Shown: positions 13,783 to 23,500 of the stretch, in pieces
Numbering within the stretch: the first letter of the stretch is position 1
How the letters are laid out: each line of letters begins with the position of its first letter
NCBI GenBank assembly: GCA_017550625.1
Contig: JAFZOL010000002.1
Location: forward strand, 1-54,268
Length of the DNA: 54,268 nt
Origin: Clostridia bacterium
Lineage (GTDB): Bacteria; Bacillota; Clostridia; Oscillospirales; Acutalibacteraceae
Direction: 5' to 3'
The notes under the pieces: generated by a model
The model's input: only the letters and a program-made list of their open reading frames with translations
What the model was told of the DNA's origin: nothing
Databases searched by the model: none
Program-made: the position numbers and the translations under genes

Positions 13783-14613
13783 ATGGACGAAACGCAAAAG
13801 GACATCCTGCTCTTCGACCGGTATTATACCGAAAACGAGACTGTGCGGCAGACCTATGACCTCGCGGTCCCGGCGGGGGCGAAGGGCAAAACGGGCCTCG
13901 TGCTGTGCGTGCACGGCGGCGGGTGGATCGAAGGCGACAAGGCCCCCTACCGCCCCGCGATCGTCGAGGCGTGCGAAAAATATAACCTCGCGGCGGCGGC
14001 GCTCAACTACCGCTACGTTTCGAAGGACGTCGGCTTTGACGAGCAGCTCGACGATATTTCGGCGGCGCTCGCGGCGATCAAAAAAACGGGGCAGGCGGTC
14101 GACGTCGACTTCGACCGCGTGCTGCTCACCGGCATTTCGGCGGGCGGGCATTTGTCGCTGCTCTACGCCTATACGAGAAAACAGAGCGCGCCCGTGCGGC
14201 CCGTGTGCGTCACGGAGCTCTGCGGCCCGGCGGACCTCGCGGACGGGTTTTACGTGGACGAAACGCCCGACCTGCCGCGCATCGTGGACGGCGGGTATTT
14301 CAGGATGGTGCTCGGGTTTGGAGTAAAGCAAACGATCGCGCCCGACGGGCTCGAAGACGCGAGGGCGGCGCTCGCAAAGTATTCGCCGGTCAATTATGTA
14401 ACCGGGGCCGTGCCGACGTTTTTCGGCCACGGCGACCGGGACGCCGTGGTGCCGTTCCGCGGCGCGAAGGCGCTGGAGGCAAGTCTCGAAGCGGCGGGCG
14501 CGGAGCATGAATTCGTACCCTTCCCGGGCGCGGGGCACGAATGCGATCATCCCGCGGCGATGAAACGGATGATGGAACTTTTTTTCCGCGCGGCGGAAAC
14601 GTATTTGAGATAA
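13783..14613 (+). CDS. Alpha/beta hydrolase (BD-FAE-like esterase)
   Basis: A 276-residue alpha/beta-hydrolase of the carboxylesterase/feruloyl-esterase-like group. Visible are the oxyanion motif 'VHGGGW', the nucleophile elbow 'GISAGG' (Ser near residue 123), the acid in 'GHGDRDAVVP' and the catalytic His in 'GAGHE'. There is no signal peptide, so it is cytosolic and probably removes acyl groups from small glycosides or oligosaccharides. It is followed after 15 bp by a Gfo/Idh/MocA oxidoreductase on the same transcript, consistent with sugar catabolism. Confidence 0.85.
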   Translation: MDETQKDILLFDRYYTENETVRQTYDLAVPAGAKGKTGLVLCVHGGGWIEGDKAPYRPAIVEACEKYNLAAAALNYRYVSKDVGFDEQLDDISAALAAIKKTGQAVDVDFDRVLLTGISAGGHLSLLYAYTRKQSAPVRPVCVTELCGPADLADGFYVDETPDLPRIVDGGYFRMVLGFGVKQTIAPDGLEDARAALAKYSPVNYVTGAVPTFFGHGDRDAVVPFRGAKALEASLEAAGAEHEFVPFPGAGHECDHPAAMKRMMELFFRAAETYLR

Positions 14614-14628
14614 ACGGAGGGATTGACG

Positions 14629-15927
14629 ATGAAAAAAGTGAGGATCGGCGTGATGGGCGCCTACCGCGGCACCAGCATGATCAGCTTTTGCGAATACGCG
14701 GACAACGCCGAGGTGGTGGCGATCTGCGACAAGTGGGAAGAGGGCCTCGAGCGCCAGAAGGAAGTTCTCAACGACCCGAACATCACCTATTACACGAACT
14801 TCGAGGACTTCATCAAGCACGATATGGACGCCGTGGTGCTGGCGAACTACGCCAACGAGCACGCGCCGTTCGCCATCAAGGCGATGAAGGCGGGCAAGCA
14901 CGTGTTTTCGGAGGTGCTGCCCGTGCAGACGATGAAGGAGGCCGTGGAGCTCATCGAGACCGTGGAACAGACCGGCAAGGTGTACGCCTACGGCGAAAAC
15001 TACTGCTATATGCCCGCGCCCTACGAGATGCGCAGGCTCTACCGCACGGGCAAGCTCGGCGAGTTCGAATACGGCGAGGGCGAATACGTGCACAACTGCG
15101 AGCCCATCTGGCCGAGCATCACCTACGGTGAGGAAGACCACTGGCGCAACAACATGTACGCCACGTTCTACTGCACCCACTCACTCGGGCCGCTGATCCA
15201 CATCACGGGCCTCAGGCCCGTGTCGGTGGTCGGGTTCGAGAGCCCGATGGCCGAGCGCAGGCGGCGCATCGGCTCCAAGGCGGGCTTATTCGGCATCGAG
15301 ATGGTCACGCTCGAAAACGGCGGCATCATCAAGAGCATCCACGGCGGGCTCTATAAAAACTCGGTGTGGTACAGCGTGTACGGGTCGCTGGGGCGCGCGG
15401 AATCCGCCCGCGAGGACACGGGCGAGGGCGTGGACCGCATTTTCGTGAACCTGGACAAGTATTCGGGCGAATACGGTCCCCAAAAGATCGAGAGCTACAA
15501 GCCCGCCGAACGGCAGAATGACGAAACGGGCGCCCAGTACGGCCACGGCGGGTCGGACTATCACACGATGAACAATTTCGTGAAAAAGATCCTCGGCGAC
15601 GAAGACGCGGACGTTATAGACGTGTACGAGGCCCTTGACATGTTCCTGCCGGGGCTGTTCGCCTACCGCTCGGTGCTCGGCGGCGGCGCGCCCGTGGAGA
15701 TCCCGAACCTCCGGAACAAAGAGGAGCGCGAAAAGTGGCGCAACGACACGGCCTGCACCGACCCGAAGACTGCGGGCGACATGCTTCTGCCTGTGTTTTC
15801 GCGCGGCAACCCCGAAATCGGGCAGGAGGTGTACGACAGGATGTACCGCCTGTGGCGCGAGGACTTCGAGGCCGAAAACGGCTACACGCACAACGCCCTG
15901 ACGCAGGGACGGAAGAAGAAAGAATAA
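14629..15927 (+). CDS. Gfo/Idh/MocA family oxidoreductase
   Basis: A 432-residue NAD(P)-dependent oxidoreductase. The N-terminal Rossmann fold starts at once with 'RIGVMGAYRGTSM' and continues through 'VVAICDK' and 'DAVVLANYANEHAPFAIKAMKAGKHVFSE'. At the site where the family usually has E-K-P, this protein reads E-V-L-P, so the common catalytic lysine is missing. The C-terminal alpha/beta domain ('HSLGPLIHITGLRPVSVVGFES') binds substrate. Family members oxidise or epimerise sugars, inositols or glycosides. The ATG at 14629 is used because GGAGGG sits 7 nt before it. It is second in the esterase operon and a terminator follows. Confidence 0.87.
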   Translation: MKKVRIGVMGAYRGTSMISFCEYADNAEVVAICDKWEEGLERQKEVLNDPNITYYTNFEDFIKHDMDAVVLANYANEHAPFAIKAMKAGKHVFSEVLPVQTMKEAVELIETVEQTGKVYAYGENYCYMPAPYEMRRLYRTGKLGEFEYGEGEYVHNCEPIWPSITYGEEDHWRNNMYATFYCTHSLGPLIHITGLRPVSVVGFESPMAERRRRIGSKAGLFGIEMVTLENGGIIKSIHGGLYKNSVWYSVYGSLGRAESAREDTGEGVDRIFVNLDKYSGEYGPQKIESYKPAERQNDETGAQYGHGGSDYHTMNNFVKKILGDEDADVIDVYEALDMFLPGLFAYRSVLGGGAPVEIPNLRNKEEREKWRNDTACTDPKTAGDMLLPVFSRGNPEIGQEVYDRMYRLWREDFEAENGYTHNALTQGRKKKE

Positions 15928-15930
15928 AAG

Positions 15931-15960
15931 ACGGCCGGTCGAAAAGACCGGCCGGTTTTT
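15931..15960 (+). terminator. Intrinsic terminator
   Basis: CGGCCGGTC pairs with GACCGGCCG around GAAAA and is followed by TTTTT, just after the oxidoreductase stop. Confidence 0.9.
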
Positions 15961-15965
15961 GAAAA

Positions 15966-16140
15966 GTGATGTGTCGCTTCGCGACGTGATGCTTGCTTCG
16001 CAAATGATGCGCCGCTATGCGGCATGATGTGTTTCGCTTGCGCGCGAAACGTTTCGGGGCCTGCGGCCGGCATTTTAAAATGGGGGTACGGGGGCGACGC
16101 CCCCGTCCTTCATTTCACATTCCACACTTCACATTCCGCA
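15966..16140. repeat. Tandem TTCG hairpin array and word-like tract
   Basis: No gene was seen. TGATG recurs at 15967, 15987, 16005 and 16025, and between copies are small self-complementary units such as GTCGCTTCGCGAC and GCCGCTATGCGGC. After this comes a GGGGGCGACGCCCCC hairpin (16096-16110) and a CATTCCACA-type word tract (16112-16140). The units vary, so this is not a CRISPR. Confidence 0.7.
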
Positions 16141-16145
16141 TTTTC

Positions 16146-17033
16146 TCAGTATCCGAAATACGTTTCGCAGAAGTCGTAAAGCGAATTGTAATAGCATTCC
16201 TCGCTCACGGGGTCCAGAAGCAGGCCGTGGCCCGAAAGCGGATAGAACACGTATTTATAGTGGTCGCTGTTCTCGCCGAAGGTCTCGGTGAAGACGTTCA
16301 CCATCGCCTCGCGGTTGCCCTTGGGCACCAACAGGTCGTTGCCGGCGTACGCGAAGAGCGACGGGACCGTGTTTTTGTTCACGTAACTGACGGGCGAGAT
16401 GTCGCGGCAAAGGCGGTCCGCCTCGCCGTTACGGCGCATCTCATCGGTGATCTTAACGCCCGTGAGCTGCTGCGTGAGGCGGTAGGCCGTGTCGCCCCAC
16501 GCCGCCGTGGTCATGTCGGCGGGGCCCACGCGGTTGGCGGTGAACGAGAGCTCCAGCGGGCAGGAGTCGGCGCGCGTGTAGCTGTACAGCATCGAGATGT
16601 GCCCGCCCGCGGAGTAGCCGGAGGGCGCGACCTTGGTGATGTTGAGGCCCTTTTCGTCCGAGAAGGCCTTGAGCGCCTCGATGCACATGCCGATCTCGTC
16701 GAGCATCGTGTAGACCGTGATATCGCCGAAGGTATCGTCGGAGCAGAGCGAATAGCTCATGGTGGCGGTGATGTAGCCCTTGCCCGCGAGCTTTTCGCAA
16801 AGCGGCGCCATATCCTCTTTCTCGCCGCCGGTCCAGGAGCCGCCGTGGATATAGAGGATCACGCCGTTATACTCGCGCCCGGCGGCGGAGTACGGCACGT
16901 AGATCGTCACAAGGTCGCGCTCGGCGTCGCCGTAGCGGATATTCTCGTAGACCTTGTATTTTTCGGACAAAAGCCCGAACATGGTGTTGAACATCAGGCC
17001 GATGCTCAGGATGAACGCAAGCAGCGTCTGCAT
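16146..17033 (-). CDS. Membrane-anchored or secreted alpha/beta hydrolase
   Basis: A 295-residue esterase/lipase-like alpha/beta hydrolase. The N-terminal 20 residues are a hydrophobic signal or anchor (QTLLAFILSIGLMFNTMFGL). 'LYIHGGSW' forms the oxyanion hole, 'GYSAGG' carries the nucleophile, 'AYAGNDLLVP' the acid and 'LSGHG' the His. The ATG at 17033 follows GGAGGGATCTTC; a longer frame upstream enters the divergent promoter region. It is transcribed away from a TetR gene, which is therefore its likely regulator. The true substrate is unknown. Confidence 0.83.
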   Translation of the reverse strand: MQTLLAFILSIGLMFNTMFGLLSEKYKVYENIRYGDAERDLVTIYVPYSAAGREYNGVILYIHGGSWTGGEKEDMAPLCEKLAGKGYITATMSYSLCSDDTFGDITVYTMLDEIGMCIEALKAFSDEKGLNITKVAPSGYSAGGHISMLYSYTRADSCPLELSFTANRVGPADMTTAAWGDTAYRLTQQLTGVKITDEMRRNGEADRLCRDISPVSYVNKNTVPSLFAYAGNDLLVPKGNREAMVNVFTETFGENSDHYKYVFYPLSGHGLLLDPVSEECYYNSLYDFCETYFGY

Positions 17034-17090
17034 GAAGATCCCTCCGTTGTTATGATTTATAAGCGCGTCCCTCTCCGTTCTGCACAAATT

Positions 17091-17104
17091 TGCACAACCG
17101 TGCA
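17091..17104. promoter_or_regulatory. Possible TetR operator
   Basis: TGCAC-aacc-GTGCA is an inverted repeat between the divergent esterase and tetR genes, preceded by an extra TGCACAA at 17081. Position and symmetry suggest an operator; this is inference only. Confidence 0.35.
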
Positions 17105-17121
17105 TTTTTTCGCGTTTCCGG

Positions 17122-17151
17122 TTGACAAGGGCGGCGCGGTTTTACGATAAT
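17122..17151 (+). promoter_or_regulatory. Promoter of the tetR gene
   Basis: TTGACA (17122-17127), an 18-bp spacer and GATAAT (17146-17151) precede the regulator. Confidence 0.65.
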
Positions 17152-17187
17152 AGACAGTGAAGTATTATTGATGAAAGAAGCCTTGGT

Positions 17188-17733
17188 ATGAGCGATATCG
17201 AAAACAGGATCCGGGACGGCTTTATAGCCCTGCTCGAAAAGAAACCCATCGAACAGATCACCGTGACCGAGATCTGCCGGGAGACGGGCGTGAGCAAACG
17301 CAGCTTTTATAACTATTTCTGCGACAAATACGACGTCATCCTCAAGGTGCAGGCGATCCCGGAGATGGAGGAGGAAGACACCGAGGTGTCGCTCGACACG
17401 CTCGAGAACTATTTCCGCGCCCGCTACCGCTGGCTTCTGGAGCACCGCGGCTTTCTCAAGAACCTGAGCCTTTACTACGGGCAGAACTCGTCGGTGCTCG
17501 CGTTCAAGGATTCGCTGAACGCCCTCATCTGGAAGATCATGAAGCAGAACGACCCCGCGCTGAAAGAATCTCCGGAGCTCGTTTACGCCGTGAACTTTTT
17601 CGTTTCGGGGTATCTCGTGTTCGTGATCACGATCATCCTGAGCGACCCCGCCTATTGCGAGGAATACTTCTCGCGCGAGCATTTCATCGGGGATTACATC
17701 CCGCCGATCCTTTTGAGATATTTCACGAAATAA
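17188..17733 (+). CDS. TetR-family transcriptional regulator
   Basis: A 181-residue regulator with the TetR helix-turn-helix at residues 5-50: 'IRDGFIALLEKKPIEQITVTEICRETGVSKRSFYNYFCDKYDVI'. The C-terminal ligand domain resembles TetR proteins of the DhaS/AcrR-like clostridial type, with a hydrophobic core ('VNFFVSGYLVFVITIIL'). It is divergent from an esterase and followed after 84 bp by a MATE exporter, so local control of export or esterase expression is the natural guess. The ligand is unknown. Confidence 0.87.
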   Translation: MSDIENRIRDGFIALLEKKPIEQITVTEICRETGVSKRSFYNYFCDKYDVILKVQAIPEMEEEDTEVSLDTLENYFRARYRWLLEHRGFLKNLSLYYGQNSSVLAFKDSLNALIWKIMKQNDPALKESPELVYAVNFFVSGYLVFVITIILSDPAYCEEYFSREHFIGDYIPPILLRYFTK

Positions 17734-17817
17734 TCATAGCACGGCGGCGTTTTCGGGAACAATTCACGCTTTCATAAAACCGTGCAAACGTAGCGCCGCG
17801 CGGAAAACAAAAGACAA

Positions 17818-19188
17818 ATGAACCGACTTGGCGGGGCCTCGATGACCGAGGGGCCCTTTTTCAGAAAAATCGTATTCTTCGCGGTCCCCGTCACCCTGAC
17901 GGGGCTTTTGCAGATCGTGTATAACACCGCCGACACGGCCGTGGTTGGCCAGTTCGCGGGCAAAACGGCGCTGGCCGCCGTGGGCTCGACGGGCTCGATG
18001 ATCAGCCTGATCGTGAACCTCTTCACGGGGCTTTCGATGGGCGCGGGCGTGCTGACCGCGCGTATGCTCGGCGCGAAAAACGCCGAGGGGACGTCCCGCG
18101 CCGTGCACACGGCTATGGGGCTGAGCGTTTTGAGCGGCGTCGCCATCAGCGTGCTCGGGGTGCTGTTCTCCCCCACGCTGCTCAGGTGGATGCAGGCGCC
18201 GGAAGACACGATCAAGCTGTCGACCTTGTACGTGCGCATCTATTTTCTCGGCGCGCCGGGCTCGATGGCGTTCAACTTCGGGGCGGCGATCATCCGCGCC
18301 ACCGGCGACACCGAGCGGCCGCTGCGGTACCTCGCGGCGTCCGGCGCGGTGAATATACTTCTCAATCTGTTCACGATCATCGTGCTCGGCTGGGGCGTGG
18401 CGGGCGTGGCGGTGGCCACGATCGCGTCGCAGTATCTCACCGCCGTGCTCGCGGTGCGGCGTCTGACGAAGACCGACGACGACACGCGCCTGACGGTGAA
18501 AAAGATCCGTTTTTACCCGGGCGAGCTCAAACAGATCTTGCGCATCGGCGTGCCGGCGGGGCTGCAGAACGCCCTGTTTTCGGTGTCGAACGTGATCATC
18601 CAGTCGAACGTGAACACCTTCGGCTCGGACGCGATGGCGGGCATTTCGGCGGGCTCGAACTTCGACGCCTACATTTTCACCGCGACCAACGGCTTCACGC
18701 AGGCCGCGATGACCTTCATCTCGCAGAACGTGGGCGCGAAGAAGAAAGAGAACGTGAGAAAGATCTGGCTCCTGTCCCTCGGCGGAGCTGCGATCGCTGC
18801 CGCCGTGCTGACGACGCTGGGATTCCTGCTGCGCGGGTACATCGTGCGGATCTTCACGACCGATCCCGCCGTGGCGGCGGTCGGCGCCGAACGAATGGCG
18901 CTCATCATGCCGTTTTACGCGTTCTGCTCGCTGTTGGACGTGACGAGCGGGGCGGTGCGCGGGCTCGGGAAATCGTTCCAGATCATGCTCGTGTCGCTGT
19001 TCGGCGCGTGCGGAATAAGGCTCGTCTGGGTGTTCTTCTTTCTGCCGATGCGGCGCACGCTGCCGTTTTTGTATCTCTCGTACCCCATCTCGTGGGGCGT
19101 GTCGTTCGCGGTGGCGGCGGGGCTGTTTTTGTGGCTCTCGGGCGGAAAACGGCTCGATAAAATCATAACCAACGCGCAAAAAACGTAA
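17818..19188 (+). CDS. MATE family multidrug/cation exporter
   Basis: A 456-residue inner-membrane antiporter with about twelve transmembrane helices and the two-fold MATE repeat. Signatures include 'LLQIVYNTADTAVVGQFAG', 'AAIIRATGDTERPLRYLA' and 'ALFSVSNVIIQSNVNTFGSDAMAG'. It exports organic cations or other toxic compounds using Na+ or H+ gradients. The first ATG (17818) has little ribosome-binding sequence; an in-frame ATG at 17842 behind GGCGGGG is an alternative. The preceding TetR gene may control it. Confidence 0.92.
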   Translation: MNRLGGASMTEGPFFRKIVFFAVPVTLTGLLQIVYNTADTAVVGQFAGKTALAAVGSTGSMISLIVNLFTGLSMGAGVLTARMLGAKNAEGTSRAVHTAMGLSVLSGVAISVLGVLFSPTLLRWMQAPEDTIKLSTLYVRIYFLGAPGSMAFNFGAAIIRATGDTERPLRYLAASGAVNILLNLFTIIVLGWGVAGVAVATIASQYLTAVLAVRRLTKTDDDTRLTVKKIRFYPGELKQILRIGVPAGLQNALFSVSNVIIQSNVNTFGSDAMAGISAGSNFDAYIFTATNGFTQAAMTFISQNVGAKKKENVRKIWLLSLGGAAIAAAVLTTLGFLLRGYIVRIFTTDPAVAAVGAERMALIMPFYAFCSLLDVTSGAVRGLGKSFQIMLVSLFGACGIRLVWVFFFLPMRRTLPFLYLSYPISWGVSFAVAAGLFLWLSGGKRLDKIITNAQKT

Positions 19189-19217
19189 ATATCCCGTTTT
19201 TGAAAGGTGGTTTTCAT

Positions 19218-20357
19218 ATGTACGCGCTCAATATGGCGATCAACGTGATCGTTTCCGCCATCATGGTGCTGCAGGCGGCGTTCGCCCTGCCCGTGACCAG
19301 CGCCGTGTTTTTCATCGACAGCGAGGCCGTGGTGTTCGAGAGCGGCGACGAGATGTATACGATCATCTGGTCCACGTCGCTGCCCGGCACGGGCTGGGTG
19401 AATTACACCTACGAGGGGACCGAATACGAGGTCAGGGACCTGCAGAACTCCGCAGTGCGTACGACCGACACGGTGCACAGCGTGCGCGTGCCGAAAGCGC
19501 ACCTCGACCATAACGCCTACACCTATTCGTCGCAGCAGATCGGCACGCGGCGCGCCTACGTCGCCGTGAAGGGCCGCACGGTCACCTCGGGCCCGGTCGA
19601 GTTCAAAGGCTACGCGGGGCAGGAGGAAATAAACGTCCTTGTGCTCTCGGACATCCACGAGGACCCGTACGTGGCGCAGAAGGCCGTTGACAATTTCACA
19701 GCCGAGCCGGACCTGTTGATCCTCAACGGCGACCTCGTGAGCTATATGACGTCGGTGCTGAAATTCAAGCAAATCCTGTCGTACGCGCACCGCTTTTCGG
19801 GCGGGCAGATCCCGGTGATCTACACGCGCGGCAACCACGAGAACCGCGGCACCTACGGCCCCGAGGCGGTGGATATCTTCAAGATCTCCACGCGCGGGCA
19901 GTATTTCACCTGCAGCTACGGGCCGATCTCGTTTTTGTGCCTCGACACCGGCGAAGACAAGGATGACGACGACTGGACCTACAGCGGCCTCGTGGACTCG
20001 ACGACCTATATCGCCGGCGAGACCGAATGGCTGAAGACCCTGTCACCGGACGAGGACGCCGCCTACCGGATCGCGGTGGGCCACATGCCGAACGTGGACA
20101 ACCGCTACGGCTTCAACTGGGTGCCCACGCTCACGGCCCTGAAAACCGACCTGTTCGTGGCAGGGCACAAGCACCGCCTGAATTTCGCCTACCGGCGGCA
20201 GGCTTCGCCCTTCCCGGTGATGATCGACGGCGGCAAGACCAACGACGACGGCTTCATCGCGACGATGCTCACGTTCGGCGGCGGCAAGGTGAAGGCCCTG
20301 TGCTACGACAATGAGAACAACCTCGCGGGCGAGCACGTCTACGAGATCGGAAGATAA
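19218..20357 (+). CDS. Exported metallophosphoesterase
   Basis: A 379-residue protein starting with a hydrophobic export segment (ALNMAINVIVSAIMVLQAAF). Residues to about 130 look like an Ig-like N-terminal domain of purple-acid-phosphatase type, followed by a calcineurin-like domain with 'LSDIHED', 'LNGDLVS', 'RGNHEN' and 'VAGHKHR'. The ATG at 19218 has AAAGGTGG upstream. It begins 30 bp after the MATE gene and is closed by a terminator at 20374. It is one of four metallophosphoesterases in the window; the substrate is unknown. Confidence 0.85.
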   Translation: MYALNMAINVIVSAIMVLQAAFALPVTSAVFFIDSEAVVFESGDEMYTIIWSTSLPGTGWVNYTYEGTEYEVRDLQNSAVRTTDTVHSVRVPKAHLDHNAYTYSSQQIGTRRAYVAVKGRTVTSGPVEFKGYAGQEEINVLVLSDIHEDPYVAQKAVDNFTAEPDLLILNGDLVSYMTSVLKFKQILSYAHRFSGGQIPVIYTRGNHENRGTYGPEAVDIFKISTRGQYFTCSYGPISFLCLDTGEDKDDDDWTYSGLVDSTTYIAGETEWLKTLSPDEDAAYRIAVGHMPNVDNRYGFNWVPTLTALKTDLFVAGHKHRLNFAYRRQASPFPVMIDGGKTNDDGFIATMLTFGGGKVKALCYDNENNLAGEHVYEIGR

Positions 20358-20373
20358 GAGCGCATGAAAAAAA

Positions 20374-20395
20374 GAGCCCACAGGGCTCTTTTTTT
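20374..20395. terminator. Bidirectional intrinsic terminator
   Basis: GAGCCC/GGGCTC with loop ACA, T7 on one side and A-run on the other; it separates the convergent phosphoesterase and the alpha-mannosidase operon. Confidence 0.9.
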
Positions 20396-20402
20396 ATGGG
20401 GT

Positions 20403-20525
20403 TCAGTCGCCGATGCCGTAACGCTCTTCCATTCTTTCTACCCAGGCGTCCGCCGCGCCGCTGAGTTTGAACACGGCGATCGAGATCTTGACGATCTTGA
20501 CGAAAATTTTGATCAGGGTTACCAC
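20403..20525 (-). CDS. 40-aa amphipathic small protein
   Basis: A small gene starting with GTG at 20525, 8 nt after a strong GGGAGG, and 43 bp after the alpha-mannosidase stop. The product begins VTLIKIFVKIVKISIAVFKL, an amphipathic Lys/Ile/Phe-rich helix, and ends in a charged segment (AWVERMEERYGIGD). It could associate with the membrane. No family is recognised. Good ribosome-binding sequence and operon position support translation. Confidence 0.6.
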   Translation of the reverse strand: MVTLIKIFVKIVKISIAVFKLSGAADAWVERMEERYGIGD

Positions 20526-20568
20526 TGCGCTCACCTCCCGTTATCGTGGATTATCGTGGTTTATCATT

Positions 20569-23500
20569 TCAGCCTCTGCGGCATTTGACCGTTTTGATCT
20601 CGAACGGACGGAACGTAAGGCTTACGGCCCCGCCGTTGAGCGCGAGGGCTTCGCCCTCGTCCTCGAGAAGGTTCGTGAGAACCGCCGATCCGACGGGCGT
20701 GCCGAAGCGGACTTTCGTTTGCGTTTTCGTGCCCTCGCACTCGTAAAGACGGAGAACAAAGGCGTCGGACCCGTCCTCGGCGGGTTTCAGGGCCTCGGCG
20801 ATCACGTTGGGCGCGTCGACCGTGAGGAAGGGCGGGCGTTCGGCTTTGCCGGGGGATACGACGTGCGGGACGTTGAGCTCATACGCCGGGCGCGTGACCG
20901 TTTCGGCCGAGAACGCGCCCTCGTGCGGCAAGAGCGAATAGGTCAGCTCGTGGTCGCCGCGGTCGCCGGTATAGTCGGGGTGCGTGCCGCCGCGGTGCAG
21001 CGACAGGCGCAGATCGCAGCCCGCCACGGTGATGCCGTATTTGCAGTCGTTGAGCAGCGCCACACCGAAGCCGGGCTCGCTGAGGTCGGTGAAGTTGCGG
21101 TTGCAGACCTCGAACTTCGCGAGCTGCAGGCTGTCGTTCTGTGTGGTGGGGCGCTCGACGCACCCAAACTGGATCTCGCTTTTGGCGCGCAGGGCCGAAA
21201 CGTCGAGGTCGAAGCCGGCCTTCAGAAGGCGGTGCGGGCTGCTCCAATGGATAAGGGTATGGAAGTCCACGCGCGGGCTGTCGGCGTAGCAGACGAGGTC
21301 CTGCGTGACGACGGTGCCGTTTTCGAGCTCGAAGACGCTGCGCAGCCTTATTTCGACCGCGCCGTCGGTGACGAGCGTGCGGCTCTTGAAACCGGAAACG
21401 GGCGCGAGCTTATCGACCACGTCCTTGTCCACGTCCCAGTTGTCGTAGAAGAGGGGCACGTCCTCGCCGAAGAGCAGGACGTTCAGCGGCCTGCCGCCGG
21501 GTTTGCGGAGCTCGCGGCCCGAAGCGAGATCGATAAACGACGAAATATAGCCGTTTTCGTCGAAGGTCAGTTCGGCGAAGGGGGTTTTGAGCGTGGTCCC
21601 GTCGTAAACGAAGGGACTATCGGCGGCGACGGGCGCGTCGGCGAGGGCGAGCGGCACGCTGCCGAAGCCCGGCACGGACACGTTACCGACGGCGAGCACG
21701 TTTCTGCCGCAGACGTCCGTGTAGCGCTGGGAGGGCCAGTCCTTCGCGAAGCCTTCGGCTTCGATCACTGCGGCGTCGGCGCGGTCGAACGACAGAGTGT
21801 TGAACAGCGTGACGCCCTCGGTCCCGTCGGTGAGCAGGGCGGCGTAACGGGCGGTCTCGTCCTTATAATTCTTGAGCAGGGCGTCGAGCTCCTTGTGATA
21901 GACGTCGTAGACGGGCTTGATCGAGGTGCCGGGCAGGATGTCGTGGAACTGGTTCTTGAGCAGGGTCTTCAGCCATTCGTCGCCCTTTTCGTGCGGCTTT
22001 TCGCCCGAGAGGACGTTGAAATACTCGAAGTCGCGCAGGGCGTATTCGGCCTTGCGGTTCTTGCGCTTCACGTCGTGCATCTGCGTGAGGGTGCCGCGGT
22101 GCAGCTCGAGATAGAGCTCGTCGTGATAGACGGGCAGGTCCTCCTTTTGCGCCTCGAGCTCTTTCATGAAGGCGCTCGCCGACATCGGCACGACCTCGGG
22201 CATGCCCTCCATGGCGGAAGCGCGAAGCGACGTTTCGATCATGCCGGGGGTGGGTCCGCCGCCGCCGTCGCCGAAGCCGTAGGCGACGAAGCGCAGGTCG
22301 GTGACGTCCTTTTGCTGCAGGTCGCGCACGGCGGCGGAGCAGTCGTTGACGTCGGTCCAGCAGTGGGTGCGGTTGAAGTGCGTGAGCACCTCGCTGCCGT
22401 CCACGCCCTTCCAGATGAAGCTCTCGAACGGAAAGCGGTTGAGCTCGTTCCAGCCGATCTTGGTGGTGTAGAAATATCTGACCTCGCTTTCGCGCATGAT
22501 CTGCGGGATGTTCGCGTTATAGCCGAAGGTATCGGGCAGCCAGAAGCAGTCCGCCGTGTAGCCGAAGTTTTCGCGCGTGAACTGCTGCCCCTTCAAAAAC
22601 TGGCGCGCCATCAGCTCGCCCGAGGTGATGTTGCAGTCGCACTCGACCCACACCCCGCCGTTCGGCTCGTAGCGCCCCTCGGCGACGCGGCGCTTCATCT
22701 CTGCGAAGACGTCGGGATAGTATTCCTTCATCCACGCACTGTGCAGGGCCGACGACTGGATGAAGGTGTAGGTCGGGTACTGCTCCATGAGGCGCAGGGC
22801 GTTGGAATAGGTGCGCGCGCATTTGCGCACGGTTTCGGCCACGGGCCAGAGCCACGCGGTATCCATATGCGAGTGGCCGGTGATCCCTACCCTGCCGAAC
22901 ACGCGCGAATTGCCGCCCGTGAAGAAGGGGCGGGTGATCCTGAGCGCGGCGGCGACGCCCGCGTCGACGGCCTCGGGCGAGGTATCCTTCGGGAAGATGG
23001 GCAGGACGTCCGCCACCTTCATGAGCGCGCGCTTGGCCTTGCCGGACACGAAGCGGTCAGCGGGGAGGTTCCGCGCGGCGTTCAGGAGTTCCCTGAGGTC
23101 GAAGAGCAGCGTGTAGATATCGTCGCGCCGGGTGCAGATCTCGACGCCGTTGAAAACGTGCGTGAAGCTCTGCGTGGGGTCGGGACGGAAATAGTCGTCG
23201 TAGGGGTCGGTGTTGGGGTCGTAGTGCCCGGCGTAGCACTCGAAGGCAAGGCGCAGCGTTTCACCCGCCTTGGCGTTGCCGAGCCACTGGCAGGCGTGCG
23301 AGCCGCCGATGAAATCGCGGTTCTTGCTGTTAATGAGCCCCTTCGGCACGCCGTTCAGAAAGAAAAGCTGCTCGTTGCCGCCGCAGCCGGACACCGCCCA
23401 GAGCGGCTGCCCGTCGAGCTCGGCGGGGACGGTGAACCCACCCTTGAGCCACATGTTCTGCCACTCGTGCCCCCAGCTCTCGCCGGGAGCGATCGGGACG

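Noticed and set aside
15966-16050. Possible CRISPR array
   Set aside because: The repeated word is only about 5 bp, the intervals are 18-20 bp and self-complementary, and no cas gene is present.
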